This document shows, in pieces, positions 11,855 through 23,689 of a DNA stretch of 64,000 bases. Position numbers and translations under genes: made by a program. Each line of letters starts with the position of its first letter. Positions within the stretch are counted from its first letter, which is position 1. This DNA is from Eupeodes corollae (lineage: Eukaryota > Arthropoda > Insecta > Diptera > Syrphidae): NCBI RefSeq assembly GCF_945859685.1, contig NC_079148.1:123957621-124021620 (forward strand). The letters are read 5' to 3'. The notes under the pieces were generated by a model. That model did not search any database, was not told the DNA's origin, and saw nothing but the letters and a program-made list of their open reading frames with translations.

Positions 11855-12228
11855 ATGAACGGCCCAAAACTTGCCATCGCACATAAGATTGGATCACTCA
11901 AAGCAAGGGTTGTGGTGGAACAACAGAACTTACTTCTGGTAGCCGCAAAAACACCACCAACACCACTACCGCCAAAGTAAGTTGAAGACAAAATCTGATG
12001 AAGAAAACGCTTGCAACTTGACGATATAAGGTTTATCCCCATCTAATAGCCTGTTGCGTGAGATATTTATGGCATTAGGATACAACGTCGAATGTAGTAT
12101 ATCTTTTGTAAGCAATTAAAGCAGTTTTTTCTTTTTTATTTAGTATTCTTCAACCCTCCTCCAGGGTGTTTACGAATGGCCTTAGTGGAATTATGTGCGT
12201 AGGTCTTAGCCAAAGCAAGGGAGAATGA
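11855..12228 (+). CDS. candidate two-exon short gene (unrecognised)
   Basis: ATG 11855 opens 40 codons beginning MNGPKLAIAHKIGSLKARVV and ending TPPTPLPP. It is interrupted exactly at a consensus splice donor, GTAAGT, at 11977. A strong acceptor follows 160 bp downstream: TTTTTTCTTTTTTATTTAG, ending at 12143. Joining 11855-11976 to 12144-12228 keeps the frame for 28 more codons, with NGLSGIMCVGLSQSKGE before TGA 12226-12228. Without splicing the frame stops at once at TAA 11978. I do not recognise the product of about 68 residues. The opposite strand is also open over exon 1, which weakens the case. Splicing is inferred from motifs only. Confidence 0.25.
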
Positions 12229-12604
12229 ATGATAAAAAGAGAGGCAAAGAATAAGAACAACTAAGTCCTGGAGAAGGCAATTAGTGCCGGAAGGGTGTTG
12301 TGTGCTGTGCTTTGATGCTAGTACTATACTCGAACTTGTGTTTTTCGTGTGAAAAGACAAATGGATAAAAACACGAACGCAAGGCAAGGACACCTTTTTC
12401 CTGCCTGTTAAATATTTGTATTTCTCTGTGTTTTCTTTCTATTTGTTTGTGTTAAAAAAAGGTCCTTAAAGGCGCGATTCTTTCACAAAATAATATTTTT
12501 ATTTCTGTCCCAAAAGAAAAGAAACAAAATTAAGTAAAAAATACACAAATTTATTTATTATTTGACTTTAACATCGTACCTACCAAAAGTTGTTGAAAAA
12601 ATAA

Positions 12605-12766
12605 AAAAAAAAAGACGACGAAGTAGAAGAAGAGTCTGAAGATTCTGAGACTCTTTGGGAATTATTTTATGTCGGATTAATTGTCATGCTCATAACATTA
12701 ATGATTATGAGTATTTTGAAAAATGTACGAGCTCCTTTTTTTTCTAAGGAGCAGGAGAGAGCTTAA
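12605..12766 (+). CDS. open exon-like segment: acidic stretch plus membrane helix (partial, unrecognised)
   Basis: The frame is open from 12605 to TAA 12764-12766 without an initial ATG, so it would have to be an internal or last exon. The reading has a lysine/aspartate/glutamate stretch (KKKDDEVEEESEDSETLWEL), then a hydrophobic helix (LFYVGLIVMLITLMIMSIL), then a basic/polar tail ending FFSKEQERA. The abrupt acidic-to-membrane layout is protein-like. I find no pyrimidine-rich acceptor just upstream, where the DNA is A-rich, and no relatives I can name. It may be a pseudogene piece or chance. Confidence 0.25.
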   Translation, partial: KKKDDEVEEESEDSETLWELFYVGLIVMLITLMIMSILKNVRAPFFSKEQERA

Positions 12767-14039
12767 TGCGTGGTAATAATAATTAGATATGAAAACGAAA
12801 AACACGATTTTGTCATTAAAGCTGTGCCACCAGTGTGGCTCCAGTGACACACTCATTCAATGTTATTACGAGTATATCCTTTTGGAGCCCTATTTAGATA
12901 GTATTTGTTTTGGTTTCGTTTCAAAAAAGGCGTGCATAGCTATAGATACACAAAAATGACAACAAACTATAGCGACAAAGTATAACAAACGTTTTCAATG
13001 TTAAGAGATACACTATGATGATAAATAATCGTGGTATTTCGTCCTCCCTCTCTTTATTTTCGTTTCTTTTTGGTTTTGTTTTATTTCCTTATGATTAAAT
13101 TTTTGACAAATCCTTTTAGCTAAAGCCTGAAGGAAGGTTGATAAAGTTGTTTAAGGAATGGCATAAAGTCTATACCTATTGTTCAAAAGTCCGAATAGAC
13201 ATTGAGAGGCTATAATTCACGCCATGGCATTTTTGATGTAGAAAAATATCGGCCGAACAAGAAGGCGTGGCATTTTGTTTAGACAATATTATTGTCAATT
13301 TTTTATTTTATTCTTTTTTCTTGACAATGCATTGCGTGCTCGGGGGTCACTATATGTTAGTGAAGAGATATTTAAATATTTTTTCTTGAAGATATATATT
13401 TGTATAACGGTGTAATTTTTATGGTTATGATCTGTTGCTGATGGCATCTGAACATGTCAATTACATGTTTAGGAAATATTTTTTGTTTTTTTGACAATAA
13501 AAGATGTTTCATGTCACTTAACATTTAATCGAAAGAATTTCAAAAGAAATTAATATTTTCCTGCAAAATATATTGGAGTCAGTGTTAATGTCTTTTAGTT
13601 GTCCAATCGAAAGAAATTTTAGTGAGAAAGTTCTTATAAATGATAAATCAAAAATTATGTCATATATATCTTAGCAGGAAAACACTTTTACTTACATATT
13701 GTTTTTACATTTATAGAGCTGTAAATAGTATAAAAAAGTACAGCTCATGTGTAATGTTCCTAGGAAATAATCGAAGGTGATTTCGGGAGAATACAAATTT
13801 GTATTCAAATTCAAGAATTCTAAAAACTGACTGACATATATAAAGTACATGTTACACTTGTACAAAATTTGATTCCTTCCTTTTAACTATGACGGTGGAA
13901 AGTATGTTATTCCAAGAAACAAATATGTAGGTATGTATGTCCAGTGCAGTTTTGACACTTCCCAAACTAGATCTATGATTTCCTAAGTTTCACAATGCAT
14001 GTTCGGTTGTTTTGGATTTTTATAAATATTTTTTTCCAT
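12767..14039. other. AT-rich stretch without recognised gene
   Basis: No supportable ORF, RNA gene or repeat copy. Confidence 0.5.
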
Positions 14040-14580
14040 ACTACATTCAATTTTCTTTATAACGAACTTCCTTATAACGTATAATTCTCTCTATAACGAA
14101 TCTCCTTTTGTTCCCCTTGCCCTTAATAACTATCCCATACGAATTATGTTCTTTATAACGAAATTCTTTATAGCGAAATTCCCTTTATAAGGAACTAATT
14201 TTGTGGCCCGAAAGCAACGTGGTTCCTTTATAAATAAATGAAAATTTTCAAATTTGAAAACAAAGTTTACTACGATTTGTATTCCTTATTTTAAAAGGGA
14301 ACTCCCCGTTTTGGGAGAAATTTTCTTAAAATGAATGTTTGTATGCATAGATGTGTAGTAGAAATGTTATCCATATCAACAGGTCAATTGTTTGAGTTAC
14401 ATTTTAAATTCGAGAATTGTTGCCTGCCTAAATGTCGAAGCACATAGCTATTTCGCTAGAGATCATTGAAAAAGTTGAAAGGGGAGAAAAGAAAAAGGAT
14501 GTTGCAGACAAATTTGGTGTATCATTGATTGTGCATCGTCGACAATTTTAAAGAATGAATGAGCTGCGTTTGATGTATTC
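14040..14580 (+). mobile_element. pogo/Tigger-like DNA transposon remnant, 5' part
   Basis: The left part (about 14055-14200) holds at least five close variants of TTTATAACGAA spaced 15-40 bp apart. This array type is seen in the terminal regions of pogo/Tigger-like elements. About 230 bp later ATG 14432 opens MSKHIAISLEIIEKVERGEK followed by KKDVADKFGVS. This is the CENP-B-type N-terminal helix-turn-helix of pogo transposases. A frameshift near 14535 moves the expected STILKNE motif into another frame (about 14539-14560). The catalytic domain and 3' end are absent. Confidence 0.7.
14432..14551 (+). pseudogene. truncated pogo-like transposase, CENP-B-type HTH only
   Basis: A 39-codon remnant covering the N-terminal DNA-binding helix-turn-helix (ISLEIIEKVERGEKKKDVAD then KFGVS). 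It ends in VHRRQF and a stop, while the neighbouring frame carries STILKNE, so one frameshift disrupted it. Intact family members run to several hundred residues with a DDE domain, which is missing here. Confidence 0.6.
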
Positions 14581-14747
14581 GAAGTTTTATTAAAACAAAA
14601 ATTGGAAGATTTTTATAATAAAACAAAAATCAAAACTGTTCATGTGCAATCGAAAATTGATATGTTTTTAATAAAAAAAGACATGTATTTCCTTAAAATT
14701 ATTTTTTTGTAAAATTTTTTTTGAAAATATAAAAGAACACTTGAAGT

Positions 14748-17700
14748 TTTAAAAAAAAAGCTGGGTTGCTACCCACATTGATAACTTCCCATCCCGTCTG
14801 TCGATTTGTCTTACTTCAAAGTTTGTAGGTTTTCGTAATGGGTTAAAAACATTGTAAGTTGAATTATTCTTAAAAATTTTCAACTTATCAACAATATTTT
14901 TCATATAAAGAAATAGTTTAGTTTCAAAATCTAGTTTTGTTAAATAGATTTTTAGACGAAAACTAATGTTTACCAATTTTAGTAGCATTTTTAAAATTTT
15001 TACAAATTGGATGAATTAAATTAATTTGAGTGATGTCAAGAACCGAACATCAATTTATTCAAAATTTGCGAACTATTTCTTGTAGATTGTATTTTTTTGT
15101 ATTAAAAAAACGGACTGTTGGATTTTTATACAAAAAAAAGTTTGAAGACAATATTTTTAATTTTTGAAAACCTATTTGAGTCGAAAGTAAATTTTTAACA
15201 AATATTAATATAGTTTTTTGTAAGTTTTTTATTTTGTGTAAAAAAAACTGTCAATTTCTCAAAATTTTTCAGAATTTTGAAAACAATATTTCTTAGAAGT
15301 AACAATTAGTTGCAAGCCATAATCTAAAATTTTTGAATTTGAATAGGAAACCAATTTTTAACAACATTTGTTAAATATTCTTTAAAGTTTTTAGTTTTTG
15401 TAAAAACTGTCTATTCGATTTTTCTCAAAATTTTACTGAATATTGACAATAATATTTCTTAAAAGATAAAAGAAGTGTAAAGCCAATATCTCGATGTTTT
15501 GAAAAGATATTTGAGTCGAAAAGCAATTTTTACCACCTTTTATTAATTTTTTTGTTTAGGTTTTTATTTTTTGTAAAAAAAAACTGTCAATTCGATTTTT
15601 TTCAAGGTAGGTTGGTAGAAATGGCGATCTCAAGGCAACCTAGCCTGAGATCCAATTAGCTGTAGTGCACCGTTTTGATACCAAAAACTCGTTTGACCTT
15701 TGATTGAAAGGGATAGATTGATAGAGAAGCTTCATAGCGACTATGAGCCATTTTGTCGCATTGAGGAAAAAGATTAGGTCTCTAAACTTTGTCTCAGATA
15801 GCTAATCAAGTTCGTGAAAGAATTCTTTTCCAAAGTATTTCATTCTAGTGTTTGCCAAAGCAGGACATTTGCAGAGGAAATGGACTATCGTTTCACTTTC
15901 TCTTTGGTCACTACAACTACGGCAAAAGGTGTTGTAGGAGATACGCAACTTCTCCGAATGAACTTCTATAGGCCAATGTCCGGTACAAACCGCAACAATC
16001 CTGGCTATGTCTTGCCTTGGCCTGCATAGAAGATCGTTTGTACGGGTTTTATTATAGGTGGGCTATATCTTTCTAGATATAATGCAGTTGGGTAAATTGC
16101 TCTACCTTTGGTTTGATTCAGTTTGGTAGATAGAAAAGATTTTACTCTGCATAGCACCAAGAGGAATGTTAACCATTTCTGCAAGTAAGCTATGAAGGGC
16201 CGATCCTTGCCTGGCTAGCTCGTCAGTCCGTTCATTTCTAACGATACCACTACGGCCCGGAACCCAGATCAGGGTGACACCGAGGTTAATATTCAGGCTC
16301 GCAGGCTCATCGCGACATTGCTCGACCAATTAAGATGAGGATATGGCCGAGTTAATGGCTTTGACAGCTGCCTGACTGTCTTTAAAGATAGCCACATTTC
16401 GGTTTTGGTTTGGGTTTTGTTTAAGTATCTTACATGCCTCCCTTGCCTTGCCAGCAGTTCAGCCTGAAAAACGCTAGCAAAGTCAGGAAGCCTAAAAGAT
16501 TTGGCTACATTAAGGGACTCAGAAAAGATCCCAGAACCAGCCGTCAGTAAAGATGGTTGTGTCGAAACCTATCGACACGATGTCATCCTCCCAATCTTCT
16601 CTCGATGGGAAAATAACCTTAAAACCCTTACTAAGGTTCAAAGTAGGAGTGCAGTAGTCAGTGTCTACCGAGATAATATTTGAGGAAATTAATTTCGTAG
16701 TGTTGTTGTGACCATAAGGTTTTGACAACCAGCAATTTGATTCCTTCAGCCTAATAGCGCTGCAGGAAACTATGTATTCTTTTTTTTGTCAAAGTTATTT
16801 AGAATGTTGAAAACAATATTTTTTATAAGTTAAAGTAAATTATTAGCCATAATCTCAAATTTTTGAAAAGATATTTGAGCCGAAATTTAATTTTGACCAA
16901 CTTTGAGTATTTTTTTTTAGGTTTTTATTTCTTTATAAAAAAAAACTCTCAGTTCGATTTTTCTCAAAACTTTACCAGATGTTAGAAACGTTATTTTTTG
17001 TGGCACAACATTGTTAGAGATAAAATAGTTTTTATTCGTAAAATTTTTGAGGCGACAAATTTTGTTTTAGCTTTTTTGATTTATAAATACAAACCGTTAA
17101 TAGGATTTAAACAAAAAAATACTTGTTTGGTATCACCTTACAATAAATTATATAAAATTTAATTCAAGTCTCTAGCGTTTTTGCTTCGTCAAGTATTTAA
17201 TGTTCACCAAAATGTTCACCTTTTTTTTTAAACTGCTATGGTAAAAAAAACACTTACGCAATTTTCACGCGTACACACGCCCCCACAGAAATCTTTCTAA
17301 AAATCTTTTATTTCGACTCTTAGGACCTTGAAACGTCGAGAAATGTCAATATTTTGACAGTTGCAGTTTACAATAAAACATTTGCTGAATGTCGAAAACA
17401 ATATTTTCTGTAAGATAAAAATAATTTGAAGCAAACATTTTCAAATTTTGATAAGGTGTTAATGTTGAAAATTGCTTAAAAGCCTCAAATCTTAGTAATG
17501 TTTTGTTTAAGTTCTTTTTTTTTTGTTAACAAAAACTGTAAATTTAATTTATCTCAAAATTTTATTGAACACAAAATTCCATGAAAGATAAAATTATCTG
17601 AAAGCCATAATCTCAAATTTTGAAAAGATTTTTAAGTCGAAAATCAATTTTTACCAACTTTGAGTAATATTTTTTTTAGGTTTTCATTTTTTATAAAAAA

Positions 17701-18268
17701 AATGTCAATTCTATTTTTCAAAATTTTAGCAGATGTTAAAAATTTTATTTTTTGTAGCACAAAATTGTTTTGGAGATTAAATCATTTTGTATTCGTCAAA
17801 TATTCGAAGTAAAACATTTTTTTCTGCAGTTTTTTTAAATTATAAAAAAAACCGTTGATTGGATTTTTTTTTCAAAAAGCATAATTGTTTGGTATCACGT
17901 TACAATATTTTACAAAAAATTTAATTTAAGTCTCTAGCGTCCTTGGTTCGTAAAATATTTAGGGTTAACCAAAATTTCGGCCTTTTTTTAAACTGCTATG
18001 GTAAAAAACCGTCCACAAAATTTTCCCTAGATCCCTTTCCGCGTTTTTATCTATATAACAAAATTTATTTGAAGTAAATATTTTTTTTGGTTCTTGAGCT
18101 ACGGACTATGAAACAAACTTATCGAACGCACGGACGTACGAACGCACGCACGCAATCACAGACAAGTCTTTACAAATCTTTTATTTCGACTCTAGTGGCC
18201 TTGAAACGTCAAGAAATGCCAAAATGTTCAATTCTACAAATCAGACCAATTACAATAACTTCCTACGT
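14748..18268 (+). repeat. HRE repeat copy F1 (long 5' form) carrying a nested LINE
   Basis: The left end reads AAAAAAAAAGCTGGGTTGCT, then the TAACTTCCCATCCCG signature. Core units with KAAAATTTTAC-type and GATATTTGAGTCGAAA-type pieces run through 15.0-15.6 and 16.8-18.1 kb. The 3' block has the CGGACGTACGAACGCACG microsatellite (about 18131-18152), the ATCTTTTATTTCGACTCTAG box, and a degenerate hairpin end near 18268. The 3' block (TTCGACTC...CCTTGAAACGTCGAGAAATG) already occurs once at about 17290-17350, so two copies or an internal duplication are fused. A LINE fragment interrupts it at about 15606-16785. Confidence 0.9.
15606..16785 (-). pseudogene. LINE fragment with RNase H domain and C-terminal tail, inserted in HRE F1
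   Basis: Minus-strand reading, N to C. A lead-in frame is at 16728-16519 with DDIVSIGFDTTIFTDG, where TDG at about 16540-16548 is the first RNase H acidic motif. A QAELLA-type block is near 16470. DSQAAVKAINSA lies near 16350-16385. TLIWVPGRSGIVRNERTDEL plus ARQGS lies in 16329-16102. A TGHWPIEVHSEKLRIS block is near 15980, and a cysteine-rich NTFCRSC ... HFLCKCPAL block spans about 15830-15930. RNase H followed by the Cys/His tail is typical of the I/R1/LOA group. The fragment lacks the reverse transcriptase. HRE core sequence continues on both sides, so the LINE is the younger insertion. Confidence 0.85.
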
Positions 18269-21200
18269 TAACCAATTTAGTATTATTTAGTTTATTTTCT
18301 AATTAAGTATTTGTGTACAGTACAGTCGATTTTCAGACTCTCAATTAAATCTTTAAAATAGTTAAGTAGACACCAAAATGTGTAGATTAAATTTAATTGA
18401 AGTGGATATAATTTGTGTCTTATTAGAATTTTAAAGGTAACCAATTCATTGATTTCTTTCATAAGTTTCCAAAGAAAAAAAAAACCACTGATCGTTTTCA
18501 GCAAATTTTTGAACATTTTGATGTTGTTATTATGTGAAAACAAAATTTTATTTGGAGTCGAAATTGCACTGGTTCTTGAGGTATTTGGAACAAAGTATTT
18601 TAAAATGATACCCGCAACTTTTATTTAGCTATTTCTAGTAACTTTTGTAGTTCTTGTTTTGTTTTGTTGAACAGTCTTTCTACAATTTGTTTCGCATTTT
18701 ATTTTAGAAAAAGGATTTCACTAATTTTATGACTTATGTCTTTAAATATTTTCCAGTGTTCAACATCATTTTTAATTTACATATTAGATATTTTTGTTGG
18801 TTTTCTAATAATTTTAGAATAATTAACTTGACTATTTTTTATATTAAACCTTTAATATTTTTGAAAACACTCGAGATTTGCATGGTAGCGCAATGAAAAA
18901 TAAAAAAAAAGAATTATTAGATTAAAACTTATCACAGAAAAAATGGTATTTGAATTCAAAATAAATTAATCAGTTGTTCTTTAATTTTTCGGGAGTTGAA
19001 GTGTAATTTAGAGACTGATCATTTGGCAACACATATTGTTAAGAAGAGTTTAGGAATACATAATTGTATATACATTTATCTAAACAAACATATAGACAAG
19101 GCTTTTTCAATCTGAACGGGGCTAAAAAAGTTAAATGATAAACTATGTTTTCATAAAAAAATTATAATATAGTCAAGTTAAACACGTTAAGGCTTCAAGA
19201 TCATACATCTTCCTGTTATAAAATTAAGACAACAACTTTAGTCATAGCTTGTTGCTAAGTCTGTCACATAAAGACAAGGAATTAACATTTTTTAAATGTG
19301 GAAATTGTAGAAATTCTTCCTATTAGTTCAAATCCAAAACTTTTATAATACGAAATCAATAAACGATACTCAAACTTTTGATCTTTATATAATATATGAA
19401 AACAATATGGAAATTTAATAATTCTCGTGCTTATCGTTGTTTTGCATTATTTTCTATCAAAACCACGGAATTATTTGAAGCTATTCCTGAAATTTTCAAG
19501 TTAAGAGCATTTCAAAGCGTTTTTTAAATTCAAAGAAAAATCCTTTAAATCAATTGAAATACCTTAACTCTTATTTAACTATATAAAATATGTGCTTACA
19601 CATTTTGTAGATATCGAAATCAATTGTTCTAAGAATTTTTTGTTTTTGAAATTCAAGAACATAATAGATATACAATGTTCTCAAACAAGTTCCACCAATA
19701 TTTTGGTATTGTTAATTTGTATTCTACTCTCTTTCTCACTGATTCACTGTTTCAATATTCAGATACCGAATTTCTTAAATGAACTTTCTCTTGCTGTTAT
19801 TTGTCCCTCCTTCCCCTTTGATTAGTATAACAATAATCACAAGATGCAATTCTATTTGTTCAAATAAAACAAACAACAATCATCAGATCAGAGGCAGAGT
19901 CAGAGTTTCTCCACTTTTCATCAGTTAATAAACTTAATCAGACAAACCTCCATTTCCTAAGAATACGAAAAAGAACGAAAAAATACAGCAAGTTTTGCTT
20001 ACGGTCGTTTGCATTGAATTAGAATAATTTGCTAGCAAATATTATAATGAAACAAATTCCATCATCCTTTACATTGTTTTTGTGTTTTTGTTTTTCTTCG
20101 AAAATTAAATAATATTATTTGTTAGAAGAGAAGAGAGACGAAAACTGTGCAATTAGATGTTGCCGCATAAACGATTCACAAACGGACCGACCCAATATCA
20201 CAAATTGCCTCATGAACATTTTTCGGACTCATATTGATTGGCTTCGAAGAGTGAGTAAGTAAAAGAGTGAGTGAGGAATGAGCAGAGAAAAGGCAAAAGT
20301 ATTTACTCAGCAGTCCATCGACAGTCAGCCATCCATCCATCGAAGCTGTAATGTCCTGATTAACCATTACCAAATCACATATCGAATTCTGATCTTAGCC
20401 AAACCAGCATTTCCCACCCAGCCCGTACACAGAAGTAACTTCTTCTTCATCCACCCTCGCCTTCCAAAAATAAGAAAAGCCGGCGATGACGAGGACCAAA
20501 GAGCAGGCGGACTAAAACAACAACAACAAAAAACAAATAAATTTATCGATGTCGTTGTCGAATTTACCAAAAGTCCTGGACAATTGAGCAAATTCACAAA
20601 TTCACCTTACCTAAGCATAATATTTCCATGCACCATCACCACCAACAACAACAACAACACAATAATTATTCACATACAGGCCTCGGGGGGTTGAAAAGCT
20701 TATTACTGTAATAACCGATTTGTGTGTATTATACGTTAACCACCCCCAGTACCATCAGTACCTTACCTACCCCTAACCCATCATATCATAGATATCTACG
20801 TATTTTTTTTTCTTTTCCACCATCATCCAAGCCAGCAATGGACGTCAGTCGTGCCGAGCTAAGCAAGCATCCCCCCCACCCCTCTGCCTGCTCCAACCCC
20901 CATCAACCGCAATTGGCCACCCCTGCAGCTATTGGTAATGCTACACTATAACCAAGACCGACTTCGACTACAATAACAAGCGATTGCTGTTTGCCTTTGG
21001 GCAAAAATTACGAAGGTACCCGTATTATGCGATCCGTTTATTTTCTTCTTCTTCTACGTTTTTTTTTTATATTCTTATGCCATTCTTTGCTTTTCTTTTC
21101 GCTAATACTATACACGTTTTCTCTATGTACTATTTGTAGATACTATGTGGAGGTGTATTCTTGGAAAGTTCTTATGTTTCTTATGTTTCTTCTTGGATTT

Positions 21201-21772
21201 CTGTCTTCTATTTTTTCTATTTTTTTTTGTTTTGTTTTTTCGTTTAAGTAGAAAAACAGAAGTATCAGCTAAGACCCACCAGACGAGGACAAGGTAGCTG
21301 TATAGAAGGTTTCGGCTTAGGGTGCGTTGTTCGGAATAGAAGCTATTTCTTTTTTTGTTCTTGCAGCAATCCGACTTATCTTTTAGAAAAATAAATAGAG
21401 ACGATTTTGTTTTTGGCTGAAATGAGATGAGATGACGGTGAGAGCGCATTAAAAAAATTAAATTGGGTTAACCAAGGGCAACGTTTTTTTTTTCTTTTAG
21501 TTGATTTTTTTGAAAATTGCGTTTTTTCTATAGTTTGAAGCTTACAAATTGTAATTCTAGTACTTAACATTATTTTTAAGCTTTTTTATCAAGAATGCAA
21601 AAGGTCAAACATGTTTCTAGAGGCGTCTCCAGAGAGAAAAAGAAACTACTTAACTAATATGAAATTTGTTATCAAACTATAACTACCTCAGTAGAAGAAG
21701 AGCCTTTTAAATTTCAAGCAAAAGAATTACCTTCTTCTTGGAAAAAAGGCAAACAAATCAATCTAATAACCA
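18269..21772. other. unique stretch, AT-rich then mixed low-complexity
   Basis: 18.3-20.1 kb is plain AT-rich DNA. 20.2-21.5 kb is richer in GC, with CAA runs (near 20515 and 20645), CCCCCAC patches and T-rich tracts. It carries a 138-codon plus frame (20278-20694) and a lysine-rich 108-codon minus frame (21449-21123). Neither resembles a family, and both are driven by simple repeats. Confidence 0.45.
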
Positions 21773-22945
21773 GTTATCCATTTTGCGGCTTGAAAAGAAT
21801 AGGGCTGGAATTCGACATCTGTCAAACTTATTTCTAAATGTATGAGTTGTTAAACCAATTTATTTTTTAGTCGAAAGCCAGAAACTTACAAAAATGGATC
21901 GGTTCACTACCGCACAACGCATAGCAATTGGTAAAATTGTGAAGAAATTCGAAGAGACTGGAATGGTTACAGATACTGTATTGCCTTTGCATCATCGTTT
22001 TGCTCGTATCACTGCTATAAGTTGCCGAAGAGCCAAATGTGTCGTTTCTTCGTCATTCATGAGAATAAAAACGCATGAAGTCCAGGGCACACAAAAACCG
22101 AAGCCAGCTGACTCAAATCGTCGAAGATACGTCGAATTGGTGCTTGAACAACAGGCGATAGACGGTGATTTTTCTAACAACATTTTCTTCAGCCAGGAAG
22201 CACATTTCTCACTAGGTTCCTTTGGTTATGTTAATAAACAAAACTGTCGCATTTGGGGTTCCGATAATAATAAAGTAATTGAAGAAAGGCCATACATACA
22301 CAAAAAGTCACTGTTTTGGAGGGGTGATTGGACTATACTTCTTCGAAAACGCCGATGGAACGAGTGTCACCGTCAATTTGAAACGTCTTGGTCATATGGT
22401 AACCGACCTTTTTTTATGTTCTACTGCTTAGAGGAAATGTGTTTGTTCTCGACTAACTCGAGCGCATAAGGCTTTATTGCAAGAGATATTTAGTGGGCGA
22501 GTAATTTCTCTTGGTCAATTGGCCAGCAAGATCATACGATTTGACACCGCTGGGCTTTTTATGTATGATTACGCAAAAGACCGTATTTATGTAGATAAAC
22601 CTTAAACTCTTGAGCATTTAAAAACAAACATTCGTAAAGTTAAAGCTAAGATACCGCTCTATATGTGTCAAACAGTGGTCGAAAACTACCTCATAAGAAT
22701 CGATACTTGCAACAATTCGCGTGGTGGTCTATTAAATGATGTAGTGCCTCTTACAAAATTTCAAATCTCATAATACATAACGTACCTATTTTAAATTATT
22801 GCTTTTAAAATTATAAAATGTTTAGAACACTTTTTCTTACAATCTTCGAATAAGTTTTTCAAACAATTAAATTTAATGAAAAAAAGTATCATGAAAAAAA
22901 ATATTGTATATGTGTTTTATTAACGTTTACTTTTGAAACCCTCTA
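21773..22945 (+). mobile_element. IS630/Tc1/mariner-superfamily transposon, type B, decayed
   Basis: The 5' end GTTATCCATTTTGCGGC, with GACATCTGTCAAAC about 40 bp on, also occurs in reverse at 33640-33697, which identifies it as the type B terminus. The transposase remnant occupies 21894-22773. The 3' limit is set only by the end of the A/T-rich trailer near GAAACCCTCTATT and is uncertain. I could not identify a matching inverted terminal repeat at the 3' side. Confidence 0.7.
21894..22773 (+). pseudogene. type B transposase pseudogene (DDE, IS630/Tc1/mariner superfamily)
   Basis: The reading starts MDRFTTAQRIAIGKIVKKFE ETG, the N-terminal HTH linker of insect DDE_3-type transposases, but most of the HTH is deleted. 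The 191-codon frame continues to FFSQEAHFSLGSFGYVNKQN with CRIWG. Q stands where the first catalytic Asp (SDEAHF) is expected. After frameshifts the C-terminal text appears: KALLQEIFSGRVISLGQLAS, then IRIDTCNNSRGGLLNDVV near 22700-22745. The GP(Y)FFEND block is scrambled after VIEERPYIHKKSLFW. It cannot be active. The spacing of the remaining blocks fits a protein of roughly 340 residues. Confidence 0.85.
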
Positions 22946-23689
22946 TTATTGATGTGTTTAATATGTTTTTTTCTTTGAGTAGAATCTATAACTCCTTACA
23001 CAACAAATCTTTATTATAATAATGTCATCCTACATAAATACATACAAATATGAATACTTAATAACTTACAGCTATAAATATTTAATATTTATAGTCTAAG
23101 AGGTTTTATTTACGAAAATATTTATTTCTTTAAGCGAAATCAGTTGATCTCTAGTTAATTTTAAAGAAAAAAGTATTCCATTAGTAATTTGAAAAAATAC
23201 ATTGCGAAAAGTGTTACGGTTAAAGTTTAACCAGCCTAATAAAAAAAGTAAAGACTTTTTATTCATTTTTGGATTTCCTGAGCCTCAAATATGACAATTC
23301 TCCTTATTAACGTAGCGTCCGATATACAAATGGGCGGACTTTTCAATGAAAACCCGGATCATTTTGATGAATTTCAAGGGCCCCATCAGCGAAGATCGAC
23401 CAGTTTCCGTCTTTCAGTTAACTAAATTTTCAAAGCCTAATGAAGTAAGTCCTTATTCGAAATAAGTCCAATAGTTTACATATTAAAAAATGGCATTGTT
23501 TTAACTTGTCAAATAACAAAAGTTGACAACTTTAGAATGACAACTGTCTACATAGTGATAAACGGAAAATGAAAATGAGGATGGGTTGAGATATACCTGA
23601 ATTGGATGGAATAAGAAGTTCAAAAAACACTTGAAATTAAAAAAAAATAATTTTTACGAATATACGAGAGATTTGAAAAAAACACAGCT
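22946..23689. other. AT-rich stretch without recognised gene
   Basis: A more balanced patch (23310-23420, with GGGCGGACTTTTCAATG) has no readable family match. Otherwise nothing supportable. Confidence 0.4.

Noticed and set aside
20278..20694. 138-codon plus frame
   Set aside because: Length comes from CAA and ACC simple repeats (QQQQ, NNNNN runs); no recognisable domain.
21123..21449. 108-codon minus frame rich in lysine
   Set aside because: Encoded by T-rich low-complexity tracts (TTTTTCTTCTT types); typical artefact.
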